Part shown: positions 16,977 through 26,482 of the stretch, in pieces
How the letters are laid out: each line of letters begins with the position of its first letter
Position numbering within the stretch: the stretch's first letter is position 1
Assembly: GCF_030209445.1 (NCBI RefSeq)
Contig: NZ_JARVSD010000019.1
Location: 1-64,000 of the forward strand
Source of the DNA: Promicromonospora sp. MEB111
GTDB taxonomy: Bacteria > Actinomycetota > Actinomycetes > Actinomycetales > Cellulomonadaceae
Length of the DNA stretch: 64,000 nucleotides
Direction: 5' to 3'
Program-made: the position numbers and the translations under genes
Notes under the pieces: model-generated
Databases searched by the model: none
What the model was told of the DNA's origin: nothing
What the model saw: only the letters and a program-made list of their open reading frames with translations

Positions 16977-19403
16977 ATGCCCTACCCTGTGCGGGTGATT
17001 CCAGGGAGCGACGTCGCGATCGAGACGCTCGGGCTGCGCAAGGCGTACCGGTCGGTGCGCGGACGCGCCGTGGGCGTGGACGGCCTCGACCTGCGCGTAC
17101 CGGCCGGCGGCGTGCACGCGCTCCTCGGCCTCGCGGGCTCGGGCAAGACCACCACGCTGCGCCTGCTCACCGGCCTCGCCCACGCGGACGGCGGCGCCAT
17201 GAAGATCTTCGGCACCCATGTCCCGGACGGCCTGCCCGACCTCGCCGGCCGCATCGGCGCCGTCGTCGGCGACCCCGGGTTCCACGGCCGGCTGAGCGGA
17301 CGCCGCAACCTCGCCCTCCTCGCGAGCGCGGCCTCCGTGCCGCGCGCCCGCGTGGACGAGGTGCTCACCCGCGTGGTCCTCGCAGACCGGGCCAGGGCCG
17401 CCTACGCCACCTACTCGCCCGACGAGGAACGCCGGCTGGCGCTCGCGGCGGCGCTGCTGCGCGATCCCGACCTCCTCGTCGTCGACGACCCGAGCGCCGG
17501 GCTCGACGCCGTCGGCACACGCGAGATCCGTCAGGCCCTGCGGCGGCTGGCGGACCAGGGCAAGACCGTCCTGATCGCGACCGGCGTGCTCACCGAGGCG
17601 CAGCAGATCGCGGACACGGTCACGGTGCTCGACGGCGGCCGCATCCTCGCGCAGGGGAGCACCGCCGAGCTCCTGGGCGACGCCAGGGTGAGCGTCCGCG
17701 TGGGCGTCGACGAGCCGGGCAAGGCCGCCACGGCCCTGCGGGCCGCGGGGTTCAGGGTCCGGGCCGACGGCGACACGCTCCACGTCGACGACGTCGCCGA
17801 GCCCGCCGAGATCTCGCGGGCGCTCGCCAAGCAGAAGCTCTTCGCGGGCGAGCTGGTGCCGCAGCGGGAGGACCTGGCCGCCGTCGTCGGACGGCTGCGT
17901 CCCGTGGTGCCGCCGGCGCCCGTACCGCCGAGCCGCGCCGAGGAGCGAGCGGCCCGCAAGGCCGCGGAGCGGAAGGCGGCGGAGCGGAAGAAGGCCGCCG
18001 ACCAGCGCAAGGCGGACAAGGAGGCGGCCGCGAAGCAGGCGGCGGACGAGGCGAGGGCGACCGAGGAGGCCGCGGTGAAGCAGGCGGCGATCGACGCGCG
18101 GGCCGCGGCCAAGGAGGCCGCACGCGCGGAGCGGGCGGCCGCGAAGGAGAACCGGAGGTCGGCGGGACGGTCGGCCGGGCCGGAGGCGGTAAGTGCCGGG
18201 GACGCGGCTGCCGGGCAGGGGGACGGCACGGTGAAGGCGGTCGCGCAGGTGAGTGCCTCGGTGTCGGGCACCTCGGCGTCGGTCTCGACACAGGCGGGCG
18301 CCTCGAAGACCGGCGCCTCGAAGACGAACGCTCCCAAGCCGGGTGTCCCGAAGCCCGGTGTGTCGAAGCCTGCTGCGTCGAAGGCGACCGGCTCGAAGGC
18401 GACCGGCTCGAAGCCCGGCGCGGAGGCGACCGGCTCGGAGGTCGCCGTCCCGAAGCCGTCCGGTTCTCGGCCGGCCGCGCCGAAGCCGGCCGCGCCGAAG
18501 TCCTCCGCCGCCAAGCCCTCCGCCACACCAGGGACGGCCGCGGCCACCGCGGAGGCGCCCGCGGACGCCGACGCGCCGCCCAAGCAGTCGAGGTTCGCTC
18601 AGCGGCGGGCGGAGTTCGACGCCAAGGTGGCCGAGAAGCAGGCGGCGGCCGAGGCGCGGCTCGCGGAGCGCCAGGCGGCCGCCGACGCGAAGGCCGCGGA
18701 GAAGCAGGCCGCGGCGGAGGCCAGGGCGGCCGCGAAGCAGGACAAGGCCGATGCCAGGCAGGACAAGGCGGACGCGCGGCAGGCGAGGATCGACGACCGG
18801 GCCGCGCAGAAGCAGGCGGAGCTCGACGCCAAGGAGGCCGCGGCGCGGCAGAGGGCGGCCGAGAAGGCCGCGGCGGAGCAGGCGCGCGTCGACGCGAAGC
18901 AGGTCGCCCTCGACGAGAAGGCCACCCGGAAGCAGGAGGCCGCCGACGCCAGGACGGCCCGGCTCGCGAGCCGCACGGAGGGCGCCAAGGCGCTCCTGGG
19001 CCGGCGCGCGGCGGAGACGTCCGGCGGCCGGGACGGGGGCCTTGAGCTTGACGACCGGGAGGCGGAGGATCTGGAACCCGACGACCTCGAGCTGAAGCGG
19101 CTCGAGGCGGAGGATCTGGAACCCGACGACCTCGAGCTGAAGCGGCTCGAGGCGGAGGATCTGGAACCCGACGACCTCGAGCTCGACGACCTCGCACCGG
19201 ACACCGCCGAGCCGGCTGAACCCGAGCCGGACGACACCGAGCCGGGCGACGCCGAGACCGACGACGACGCACCGGACGCCGCCGAGCCGGACGGCGCCGC
19301 CGCGCCGAGGCCGGGCCCGCGCACCGACGCGGGGACGGGGCGGCCCCGCCCCGGGCAGCAGGGACCAGGCCGGAGCAAGAAGCGTTCGAAGGGAAGGCGA
19401 TGA
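16977..19403 (+). CDS. Degenerate ABC ATPase with long Ala/Lys-rich tail
   Basis: Residues 1-300 form an ABC ATPase with Walker A GLAGSGKTTT. The other catalytic motifs are altered: the LSGGQ signature reads YSPDEERR, Walker B ends VVDDPSAGLD so the catalytic Glu is Asp, and the switch His is replaced (ATGVLTEAQQ). About 500 further residues are low complexity: charged Ala/Lys/Glu helices (about 325-395 and 540-680), a Ser/Lys/Pro repeat stretch between them, and an acidic repeat tail. It overlaps a permease gene. ATG 16977 has GGGAGG 9 nt upstream; a leaderless GTG at 16995, behind TACCCT, is an alternative start. Confidence 0.75.
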   Translation: MPYPVRVIPGSDVAIETLGLRKAYRSVRGRAVGVDGLDLRVPAGGVHALLGLAGSGKTTTLRLLTGLAHADGGAMKIFGTHVPDGLPDLAGRIGAVVGDPGFHGRLSGRRNLALLASAASVPRARVDEVLTRVVLADRARAAYATYSPDEERRLALAAALLRDPDLLVVDDPSAGLDAVGTREIRQALRRLADQGKTVLIATGVLTEAQQIADTVTVLDGGRILAQGSTAELLGDARVSVRVGVDEPGKAATALRAAGFRVRADGDTLHVDDVAEPAEISRALAKQKLFAGELVPQREDLAAVVGRLRPVVPPAPVPPSRAEERAARKAAERKAAERKKAADQRKADKEAAAKQAADEARATEEAAVKQAAIDARAAAKEAARAERAAAKENRRSAGRSAGPEAVSAGDAAAGQGDGTVKAVAQVSASVSGTSASVSTQAGASKTGASKTNAPKPGVPKPGVSKPAASKATGSKATGSKPGAEATGSEVAVPKPSGSRPAAPKPAAPKSSAAKPSATPGTAAATAEAPADADAPPKQSRFAQRRAEFDAKVAEKQAAAEARLAERQAAADAKAAEKQAAAEARAAAKQDKADARQDKADARQARIDDRAAQKQAELDAKEAAARQRAAEKAAAEQARVDAKQVALDEKATRKQEAADARTARLASRTEGAKALLGRRAAETSGGRDGGLELDDREAEDLEPDDLELKRLEAEDLEPDDLELKRLEAEDLEPDDLELDDLAPDTAEPAEPEPDDTEPGDAETDDDAPDAAEPDGAAAPRPGPRTDAGTGRPRPGQQGPGRSKKRSKGRR
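19059..19184 (+). repeat. 45-bp tandem repeat in the ABC ATPase tail
   Basis: Two identical 45-bp copies (19059-19103, 19104-19148) and a 35-36-bp third copy encode an acidic 15-residue unit of the pattern EAEDLEPDDLELKRL. Identity at third positions indicates recent duplication. Confidence 0.88.
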
Positions 19404-20164
19404 TGGGCCTGCTGTGGGCCGAGCTGCGCAGGTTCGCCGTGCGGCCGGCGATCCGGTGGATCGCCGTGGCGATGCTCGCGCACGTGGCGCTGGCGGTCGC
19501 GGTGACGGCGTTCGAGCCGGAGGCGTTCACGCTCGCGGCGATGCTCGACCAGGGCCAGATCTCGTTCTACGCGATGACGTCGGTGTTCCTCGCCTACGTG
19601 GCGGGCGTGCTGCTGGTGACCGGGCCCGCGGCGCAGGGCGGTACGCGCGCGCTGCTGACCGTCGAGCCCCGCCGCGGCCGCGTCTACTGGAGCAAGCTGG
19701 CGGCGGCCGGGCTGGCCGTGGTGCCCGGTATCGCGGCGGCCTGCGCGCTGCTGGGGTTCGGCATGTACTGGGCGCACGCGCGGGCCGGGGTGCTCGGCGG
19801 TCCGCCGTCGGACCTGGTGGAGGCGCTGACGTGGAGCGGCGTACGCGTGATCGCCCTCGCGGTGTTCGCCGCGGTCGGCGGCGCGGCGCTCGGGGTGCTC
19901 GTGCGGCGCTGGTGGGTGGCGGTCGGGCTCGCGGCGGTGTGGTTCGTGGCCGAGGAGCAGGTGGCGCTGAGCGCGTCGTCCGCCGTCCGGGACTGGCTGC
20001 CGTTCACCAACGCGGACTCGTGGGTCCGCGGCACGCGGACCGTGCTCGCCGGCGACGGGGTCCTGGCGGCCCCGTACGTGCACAGCGGTCTCCTGCTGCT
20101 CGGCATCACGGTGGCGCTGGCCGTGCTCGGCTCGGTGGTGTTCCGGCACCGCGACGTACGCTGA
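19400..20164 (+). CDS. ABC-2-like membrane permease partner
   Basis: A 254-residue protein with about six hydrophobic segments and the layout of ABC-2 permeases: an early segment after RWIAVAML, a cytosolic stretch TRALLTVEPRRGRVYWSKL that resembles the coupling helix region, then further spans ending VVFRHRDVR. It starts by ATGATG overlapping the stop of the degenerate ATPase, so the two very likely form one membrane complex. Substrate unknown. If the ATPase is inactive, the permease may be anchored or regulated rather than powered by it. Confidence 0.75.
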   Translation: MMGLLWAELRRFAVRPAIRWIAVAMLAHVALAVAVTAFEPEAFTLAAMLDQGQISFYAMTSVFLAYVAGVLLVTGPAAQGGTRALLTVEPRRGRVYWSKLAAAGLAVVPGIAAACALLGFGMYWAHARAGVLGGPPSDLVEALTWSGVRVIALAVFAAVGGAALGVLVRRWWVAVGLAAVWFVAEEQVALSASSAVRDWLPFTNADSWVRGTRTVLAGDGVLAAPYVHSGLLLLGITVALAVLGSVVFRHRDVR

Positions 20165-20252
20165 GCGCGGCGGACCGGTTCCTCGGGAGGCCCGGGATCC
20201 TGCGGGCCGGACGACCTCGTGTCTCGGATCGTGGGACCTTTGGCCCGCTGAG

Positions 20253-20401
20253 TGACACCGGCGACTTTTCGGCGTAACGTGCGTGACGTGCAGACGATCA
20301 TTCTTGTAGTACTTCCTGAGCGCGCGGCCTAAGCCCCAGCACAGGCATCGTCCGCGCGCTCACCCTGGCAGTCCTTTCACCAAAGGACCCGGGGTTTTTT
20401 T
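20253..20401 (+). promoter_or_regulatory. ilvB promoter and translational attenuator
   Basis: A TGACAC/TAACGT promoter (20253-20258, 20275-20280, 16-bp spacer) is followed 7 nt later by a leader peptide. An 11-bp hairpin (20317-20327 with 20352-20362) overlaps the end of the leader reading frame. A terminator follows: stem 20363-20377/20382-20394 with a 2-nt bulge, then seven T (20395-20401). Stalling on the Ile/Leu/Val codons would alter which structure forms and so control ilvBNC. Confidence 0.85.
20288..20332 (+). CDS. ilvB leader peptide
   Basis: A 14-residue reading frame, [14 protein letters not shown] with GTG as start, contains six branched-chain residues in a row (Ile-Ile-Leu-Val-Val-Leu). 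It begins 7 nt after the -10 box, so it is probably translated from a leaderless mRNA. Its last codons form the left arm of the first attenuator hairpin, so a ribosome reaching the TAA would open that hairpin. An in-frame GTG at 20279 overlaps the -10 box and is unlikely. Confidence 0.85.
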   Translation: MQTIILVVLPERAA

Positions 20402-20457
20402 GTTGTCACGAACGCTCGCTTTCGCCCCACGACGGGGCGCGACGGCAGGAGAACCGC

Positions 20458-22335
20458 ATGACCGGCACACCGACACCCGCACAGATCGCCGCGCGCGCCG
20501 AGGCGCGTGACCAGGTGCGCACCGAGCTTCGGTCCCGCGTAGGCGGCAAGGCCGAGCTCGAGAACGCCGCACCGCGCGTCGGGCCGGAGGAGGTGACGGG
20601 CGCGCAGTCGATCGTCCGCTCGCTCGAGGAGGTCGGGGCGGAGGTCGTCTTCGGCATTCCCGGCGGCGCGATCCTGCCCACCTACGACCCGCTGATGGAC
20701 TCCGCGAAGCTCCGGCACATCCTCGTGCGGCACGAGCAGGGCGGTGGCCACGCGGCCTCGGGCTACGCCCACGCGACGGGCCGGGTCGGCGTCACCATGG
20801 CGACGTCGGGCCCCGGCGCCACCAACCTGGTGACGCCCATCGCGGACGCCAACATGGACTCGATCCCGCTCGTGGCGATCACCGGCCAGGTGGGCGCCTC
20901 CGCGATCGGGACCGACGCGTTCCAGGAGGCGGACATCGTCGGCATCACGATGCCGATCACCAAGCACTCGTACCTGGTCACGGACCCGGCCGAGATCCCG
21001 CGCACCATCGCGGAGGCGTTCCACATCGCCTCCACCGGGCGCCCGGGGCCGGTGCTCGTGGACATCGCGAAGTCGGCGATGCAGTCGCGCACCACGTTCT
21101 CGTGGCCGCAGGAGCTGAACCTGCCCGGCTACCACCCCGTGACCAAGCCGCACTCGAAGCAGATCCGCGAGGCCGCGAAGCTGCTGGCCACGGCCCGCCG
21201 GCCGGTCCTGTACGTCGGCGGCGGCGTGATCCGCGCCGGCGCCTCGGACCTCCTGCGCCAGCTCGTGGACCTGTCCGGCGCGCCCGTGGTGACCACGCTG
21301 ATGGCCCGCGGCGCAGTGCCGGACAGCCACCCGCAGCACCTGGGCATGCCCGGCATGCACGGCACGGTGCCCGCCGTGGCCGCGCTGCAGAAGGCGGACC
21401 TCGTGTTCGCGCTCGGCGCCCGCTTCGACGACCGCGTGACCGGCAAGCTGTCGAGCTTCGCCCCGCTGGCCGCGATCATCCACGCGGACATCGACCCCGC
21501 CGAGATCGGCAAGAACCGCGAGGCGGACGTCCCGATCGTGGGTGACCTCCGCGAGGTGATCGGCGACCTGCTGCCCGAGCTGGCCAAGGAGCACGAGACC
21601 CACGGCAAGCCCGACGTCGAGGGCTGGTGGCGTCAGCTCGACGAGTGGCGCCGTACCTACCCCCGCGGCTACTCCCAGCCGGAGGACGGCCACCTGTCAC
21701 CGCAGCACGTGATCCAGCGCCTGGGCGAGCTGACCGGGCCGGACGCGATCTACGTCGCGGGCGTGGGGCAGCACCAGATGTGGGCCGCGCAGTTCATCAG
21801 CTACGAGCGGCCCAACACCTGGATCAACTCCGGCGGCCTCGGGACGATGGGCTACTCCATCCCGGCCGCGATGGGCGCCAAGGTCGGCGAGCCGGACCGG
21901 ACCGTGTGGGCCGTGGACGGCGACGGCTGCTTCCAGATGACCAACCAGGAGCTGGCCACCTGCACGATCAACGACATCCCCATCAAGGTGGCGTTGATCA
22001 ACAACAGCTCGCTGGGCATGGTGCGGCAGTGGCAGACGCTCTTCTACGAGTCGCGCTACTCCAACACCGACCTGCACACCGGCCACGGCACCATGCGCGT
22101 GCCCGACTTCGTCAAGCTCGCCGACGCGTACGGCTGCGAGGGCATCCGCGTGGAGCGGGCCTCCGACGTCGACGCCGCGATCAAGCGGGCCAACGAGATC
22201 GACGACCGGCCCGTGGTCGTGGACTTCACCGTCTCGCGTGACGCGATGGTGTGGCCCATGGTCGCCGCCGGCGTGAGCAACGACGACATCCAGTACGCAC
22301 GCGGCATCTCGCCGGCGTGGGACCGAGAAGACTGA
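20458..22335 (+). CDS. ilvB: Acetolactate synthase, large (catalytic) subunit
   Basis: IlvB uses thiamine diphosphate and FAD to condense pyruvate with pyruvate or 2-oxobutyrate, the first shared step of valine, leucine and isoleucine synthesis. The 625-residue protein has the activating Glu in [13 protein letters not shown], the FAD-region segment and the thiamine-binding GDG...NN motif ([12 protein letters not shown] to ALINNSS, about residues 483-515). A 45-residue N-terminal extension (Ala/Arg-rich) precedes the core. AGGAGA lies 7 nt before the ATG. Expression is under the attenuator just upstream; ilvN follows after 15 bp. Confidence 0.97.
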   Translation: MTGTPTPAQIAARAEARDQVRTELRSRVGGKAELENAAPRVGPEEVTGAQSIVRSLEEVGAEVVFGIPGGAILPTYDPLMDSAKLRHILVRHEQGGGHAASGYAHATGRVGVTMATSGPGATNLVTPIADANMDSIPLVAITGQVGASAIGTDAFQEADIVGITMPITKHSYLVTDPAEIPRTIAEAFHIASTGRPGPVLVDIAKSAMQSRTTFSWPQELNLPGYHPVTKPHSKQIREAAKLLATARRPVLYVGGGVIRAGASDLLRQLVDLSGAPVVTTLMARGAVPDSHPQHLGMPGMHGTVPAVAALQKADLVFALGARFDDRVTGKLSSFAPLAAIIHADIDPAEIGKNREADVPIVGDLREVIGDLLPELAKEHETHGKPDVEGWWRQLDEWRRTYPRGYSQPEDGHLSPQHVIQRLGELTGPDAIYVAGVGQHQMWAAQFISYERPNTWINSGGLGTMGYSIPAAMGAKVGEPDRTVWAVDGDGCFQMTNQELATCTINDIPIKVALINNSSLGMVRQWQTLFYESRYSNTDLHTGHGTMRVPDFVKLADAYGCEGIRVERASDVDAAIKRANEIDDRPVVVDFTVSRDAMVWPMVAAGVSNDDIQYARGISPAWDRED

Positions 22336-22350
22336 GCGAGGACCGTCCCC

Positions 22351-22875
22351 ATGTCGAGGCACACCCTGTCCGTGCTCGTGGAGAACAAGCCCGGCGTGCT
22401 CACGCGCGTCGCCGGCCTGTTCGCCCGTCGCGCGTTCAACATCCACTCCCTGGCCGTCGGCCCCACGGAGCACGAGGAGATCTCGCGCATCACCGTGGTG
22501 GTCGACGTCGAGGAACACCCCCTGGAACAGGTCACGAAGCAGCTCAACAAGCTCATCCACGTGATCAAGATCGTCGAGCTCGAACCCGAGTCGTCAGTGC
22601 ACCGCGAGCTGCTGCTCGTCAAGGTGCGGGCCGACGCCGCCACCCGAACCGGGGTGCTGGAAGTCGTCGAGATGTTCCGGGCGCGCGTGGTCGACGTCGT
22701 GCCGGACTCCGTGGTCATCGAGGCCACCGGACCGGCCGCGAAGCTCGACTCGCTCCTCGCGGCGCTGGAACCGTACGGCGTCCGTGAGATCGTCAAGTCC
22801 GGCACACTGGCCATCGGCCGGGGCGCCCGGTCCATCACCGACCGCGCGTTCGAGCGCGCGGTGCGATCCGCCTGA
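22351..22875 (+). CDS. ilvN: Acetolactate synthase, small (regulatory) subunit
   Basis: IlvN binds IlvB and confers valine feedback inhibition. The 174-residue product has an N-terminal ACT domain (about residues 4-78) beginning HTLSVLVENKPGVLTRVAGLF and including RRAFNIHSLAVG, the effector-binding loop, then the ALS_ss_C domain (about 85-160) with LLLVKVRA and the VDVVPDSVVIEATG segment. Length is normal. It lies 15 bp after ilvB in the same transcript. Confidence 0.96.
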   Translation: MSRHTLSVLVENKPGVLTRVAGLFARRAFNIHSLAVGPTEHEEISRITVVVDVEEHPLEQVTKQLNKLIHVIKIVELEPESSVHRELLLVKVRADAATRTGVLEVVEMFRARVVDVVPDSVVIEATGPAAKLDSLLAALEPYGVREIVKSGTLAIGRGARSITDRAFERAVRSA

Positions 22876-22892
22876 GACCAGACTGACGTGGA

Positions 22893-22923
22893 GGGTGGGG
22901 ACCGAGGAACGAGGTTCCCACCC
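22893..22923 (+). terminator. Hairpin between ilvN and ilvC
   Basis: An 11-bp stem (22893-22903 with 22913-22923, one G-U pair) and 9-nt loop sit in the 131-bp gap. It lacks a T-run, so it may be a partial terminator or a processing/stability element that sets the ilvC:ilvBN ratio. The rest of the gap includes an AT-rich stretch (22967-22992) that could hold an ilvC promoter. Confidence 0.45.
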
Positions 22924-22994
22924 GAAACGGAACGCCGGTCTCGGGCGGCGACAAACCCCGCCTGATCTTCTTTCACACCGATATACCCAACTGA

Positions 22995-24035
<1,041 letters not shown>

Positions 24036-24056
24036 CCACACCCCGCTGAGTGCTGA

Positions 24057-24094
24057 ACCCTCGCCTCGACCGACCCGTTCGGCGAGGCGAGGGT
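24057..24094 (+). terminator. Terminator after ilvC
   Basis: A 12-bp perfect stem (24057-24068 with 24083-24094) with an additional 4-bp inner stem lies 22 bp after the ilvC stop. Confidence 0.65.
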
Positions 24095-24154
24095 CCGGCA
24101 ACGGGCGGGGCAGGCCATCTTCTGGGGATGGTCCGGTGGTGGCAGGATGTCCCC

Positions 24155-24745
24155 GTGACCCACGACGTGAACCCGCAGGCCGCGGACGACGACGAGCCGA
24201 CCTTCGACCCCTCGACCTTCGACCCCGAGCTGGTGCCCGTGGAGGACGAGGAGCTCGCCGCCGAGGTCCTCGACTTCTGGGCGGCCACCCGGCAGTACGC
24301 GGGGATGGCGAAGGCGAGCATCGTCGTCGGCCACACGGTGAGCGAGACCGTGCCGCCGCAGGCCTGGTCGTTCGGCGACGAGCCGGAGCTCGCGCAGACG
24401 CTCCTCGCGGCGGTCCTGGCGGGGGACAAGACGGCGACGTCGTCCGCCCTGTGGGACTACGACGACGAGGGCGTGCCGCTGCCCGTCGTCGGCGAGCTGT
24501 CGATCCTGCTGGACGGCGAGCGCCACCCGCGCGCGCTGATCCGCACCACGAGTGTGGAGACCACCACGTTCGACGAGGTCGACGACGACTTCGCGGCCGC
24601 GGAGGGCGAGGACGACCGCACGCTGGAGTCGTGGCGGGCGGGGCACGAGGCGTACTTCCGCCGGACCCTGGGCGAGGGGCGCGAGTTCGCGACGGACATG
24701 CCGATCGTGTGCGAGCGGTTCGAGCTCCTGTACCCGAAGCCCTGA
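24155..24745 (+). CDS. ASCH-domain protein
   Basis: A 196-residue cytosolic protein. After an acidic N-terminus (DDDEPTFDPSTFDPE), residues about 85-190 form an ASCH domain: LAGDKTATSSALWDYDDEG is the conserved G-x-K-x-x-T loop of the fold, followed by VVGELSILLDGERHPRALIRTTSVE and a Trp-rich RNA-like pocket (TLESWRAGHEAYF). ASCH folds are PUA-like and thought to bind RNA or modified nucleotides; some hydrolyse N4-acetylcytidine. The role here is not known. GTG 24155 lies 6 nt after CAGGAT, suggesting leaderless expression. Confidence 0.75.
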   Translation: MTHDVNPQAADDDEPTFDPSTFDPELVPVEDEELAAEVLDFWAATRQYAGMAKASIVVGHTVSETVPPQAWSFGDEPELAQTLLAAVLAGDKTATSSALWDYDDEGVPLPVVGELSILLDGERHPRALIRTTSVETTTFDEVDDDFAAAEGEDDRTLESWRAGHEAYFRRTLGEGREFATDMPIVCERFELLYPKP

Positions 24746-24825
24746 GCGGCGCGGGGGCCTGAGCGAGGCCGGCCCACGGCCCGGCGCGTGCTCCGGCGCG
24801 CGGGGCGCGGGGCGCGGGCCGGAGG

Positions 24826-25332
24826 TCAGGCGTCCACGGCCAGACGGCGGTCGATGCCGGTCCCGCGCTCCGGGTCGCTCCCGCGCACGTGGATCTCGGT
24901 GCTGGTCACCGTGGCGCGGTAGAGGCGCAGCTCGGCGTCGCCGCTGAGCTCGTCGACGCCGTAGGCCCGTACGCCGCTGCGCACCGACGAGAAGGCGGCG
25001 GTCACGGCGGCGGGGAGCTCGGCGTCGGGCACCTGGGCCGCCGTGGCGCCGAGGTAGACGGCGGCCGTGTCGGGGCCCGGGTCGGCCTGGGAGTTGTAGA
25101 TGACGATCTCGACCCGGGGCTGCGCGGCGACGTTGCGTGAGTGCTGCGCGTCGGGCGACGAGATCCAGTAGAAGTCGCGGTAGGCGGCGTGGTTGTAGAA
25201 GACGGGCGAGACGCGCGGTGTGCCGTCCGGCTGGGCCGTGCCGAGGACCATGAAGTGGTTGTCGTCGATGACGCGGTGCGCGATGTCGATGGGCTCCATG
25301 GCCGGTGGACGGCCTGCGGGCGGGAAAGTCAT
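24826..25332 (-). CDS. Pyridoxamine 5'-phosphate oxidase-like flavin protein
   Basis: A 168-residue split-barrel flavin or F420-binding protein. The flavin-binding strand pattern is seen in MVLGTAQPDGTPRVSPVFYNH and in FYWISSPDAQHSRNVAAQP, where a Ser/Lys-type loop contacts the cofactor phosphate. The family includes F420-dependent reductases, heme oxygenase-like and general stress proteins, so substrate cannot be assigned. It is convergent with the ASCH gene. ATG 25332 follows GAGGT; an internal ATG at 25299 is an alternative start. Confidence 0.75.
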   Translation of the reverse strand: MTFPPAGRPPAMEPIDIAHRVIDDNHFMVLGTAQPDGTPRVSPVFYNHAAYRDFYWISSPDAQHSRNVAAQPRVEIVIYNSQADPGPDTAAVYLGATAAQVPDAELPAAVTAAFSSVRSGVRAYGVDELSGDAELRLYRATVTSTEIHVRGSDPERGTGIDRRLAVDA

Positions 25333-25421
25333 CGCGAGCGACCTCGTCGTCGGCGGCGTCGCCCGGGTGTCAGTGGCTCGTCCTACGGTGTGGGCACAGG
25401 TCCTGACGAGAGGTGAAGGCG

Positions 25422-25820
25422 ATGGCGCTGCGCTGGTACTCGACCGTGGTGGAGTCCACGGACCACAAGAAGCTGGCCCGCTGGTGGGCCGAGGCCCTGG
25501 GCTGGGAGGTCATCTTCGAGCTCGACTCCGAGGCGGTCCTCGTGCCGCCGTGGGCGCTCGAGCTCTCCGACCAGCTCGACTTCCACCAGGTGCCGCCGGG
25601 CATGGTGTTCGTCCCCGTCGAGCACCGGAAGACGAGCAAGAACCGTCTGCACTGGGACTTCGCGCCGCACACGAGCGACGACCGGGACGCCGAGATCGCG
25701 CGGCTCGTCGAGCTCGGCGCGACGGTGATCGACGTCGGGCAGCCCGCGGACGCGACCTGGACCGTGCTGGCGGACCCGGACGGCAACGAGTTCTGCGTGC
25801 TGTCGGCGCGGGACCGGTAG
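25422..25820 (+). CDS. VOC-family (glyoxalase-like) protein
   Basis: The 132-residue single-domain VOC protein contains two beta-alpha-beta halves: LRWYSTVVESTDHKKLARWWAEALG, split across the first half, and RLHWDFAPHTSDDRDAEI in the second, ending VLADPDGNEFCVL, the family's typical last strand. Possible metal ligands are the His in HWDFAP and the Glu in NEFCV. Members include glyoxalases, dioxygenases and antibiotic-binding proteins. The reaction is unknown. ATG 25422 is chosen for the GAGAGGTGAAGG upstream. Confidence 0.75.
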   Translation: MALRWYSTVVESTDHKKLARWWAEALGWEVIFELDSEAVLVPPWALELSDQLDFHQVPPGMVFVPVEHRKTSKNRLHWDFAPHTSDDRDAEIARLVELGATVIDVGQPADATWTVLADPDGNEFCVLSARDR

Positions 25821-25878
25821 CCCGGGGCGTGCCGGGGACGGCCGATGAGTTCCCGTCCGCGGAGTCGTCCACCGAGGT

Positions 25879-26409
25879 ATGAAGACGAAGAATCTCGCGG
25901 AACTCTACGACCTCCCGACCCTGGACTGGGCGCCGGTCGCGGCCGACCTGGTCGGGCTCACGCAGGCGCCGGGTACGGGCGGACCGGACCGGCACTCGCA
26001 CTGGCTCACCACCGTCAACGCGGACGGCAGCCCGCACGTCACCGGTATCGGCGCCATCTGGTTCGACGACGCCTTCTGGGTGGTGTCGGGCCGTTCGGCG
26101 CTCAAGGCCCGGAACCTGGAGCGCGAGCCGCGGTGCACCATCGCGGTGGCGACCGCCGACTACGACACGGTGGTCGACGGCACGGCCGAGCTGGTCACGG
26201 ACCCCGACGCCGTGGCGAGGGTCTCCCGGCAGCTCAACGACGGCGGCTGGCCGTGCGAGCCGGACGCGTCCGGCGCGGCGCTCACCGCCCCGTACAGCGC
26301 ACCGTCGGCCGGGCCCGCGCCCTGGCACGTGTACCGGGTGACGCCCACCCGGGCGACCGCGCTCTACGTGCGGGAGCAGGGCGGGGCGACGACCTGGACG
26401 TTCGACTGA
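25879..26409 (+). CDS. Pyridoxamine 5'-phosphate oxidase-like protein
   Basis: A second split-barrel flavin-type protein, 176 residues. The core strands are HWLTTVNADGSPHVTGIGAIWFDDAFWVVSG, broken by short turns, then ALKARNLEREPRCTIAVAT, where the Arg/Asn loop would hold the FMN or F420 phosphate. A C-terminal strand pair (PWHVYRVTPTRATALYVRE) completes the fold. It lies 58 bp after the VOC gene and could share its transcript. Substrate unknown. Confidence 0.75.
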   Translation: MKTKNLAELYDLPTLDWAPVAADLVGLTQAPGTGGPDRHSHWLTTVNADGSPHVTGIGAIWFDDAFWVVSGRSALKARNLEREPRCTIAVATADYDTVVDGTAELVTDPDAVARVSRQLNDGGWPCEPDASGAALTAPYSAPSAGPAPWHVYRVTPTRATALYVREQGGATTWTFD

Positions 26410-26436
26410 ACGAAGTTCAACAAGTCGTCCATTGGA

Positions 26437-26476
26437 TGAGACCCGCGTCTCAGCCCGGTGGTCGCACGCGTAGGCT
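26437..26476 (+). promoter_or_regulatory. leuB operator candidate and leaderless promoter
   Basis: A 16-bp palindrome TGAGAC-CCGC-GTCTCA (26437-26452) lies just upstream of TAGGCT (26471-26476), itself 6 nt from the leuB ATG. The palindrome covers the expected -35 area. In other actinobacteria leuB and leuCD are controlled by IclR-type regulators (LtbR/NdgR); assigning this site to such a protein is inference. Confidence 0.5.
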
Positions 26477-26482
26477 CCGGAC

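Noticed and set aside
24746-24825. GC tract with repeated GCGCGGGGC units between the ASCH gene and the flavin protein gene
   Set aside because: Short and simple in sequence; several weak stem pairings are possible but none stands out, so I do not call a terminator or repeat element.
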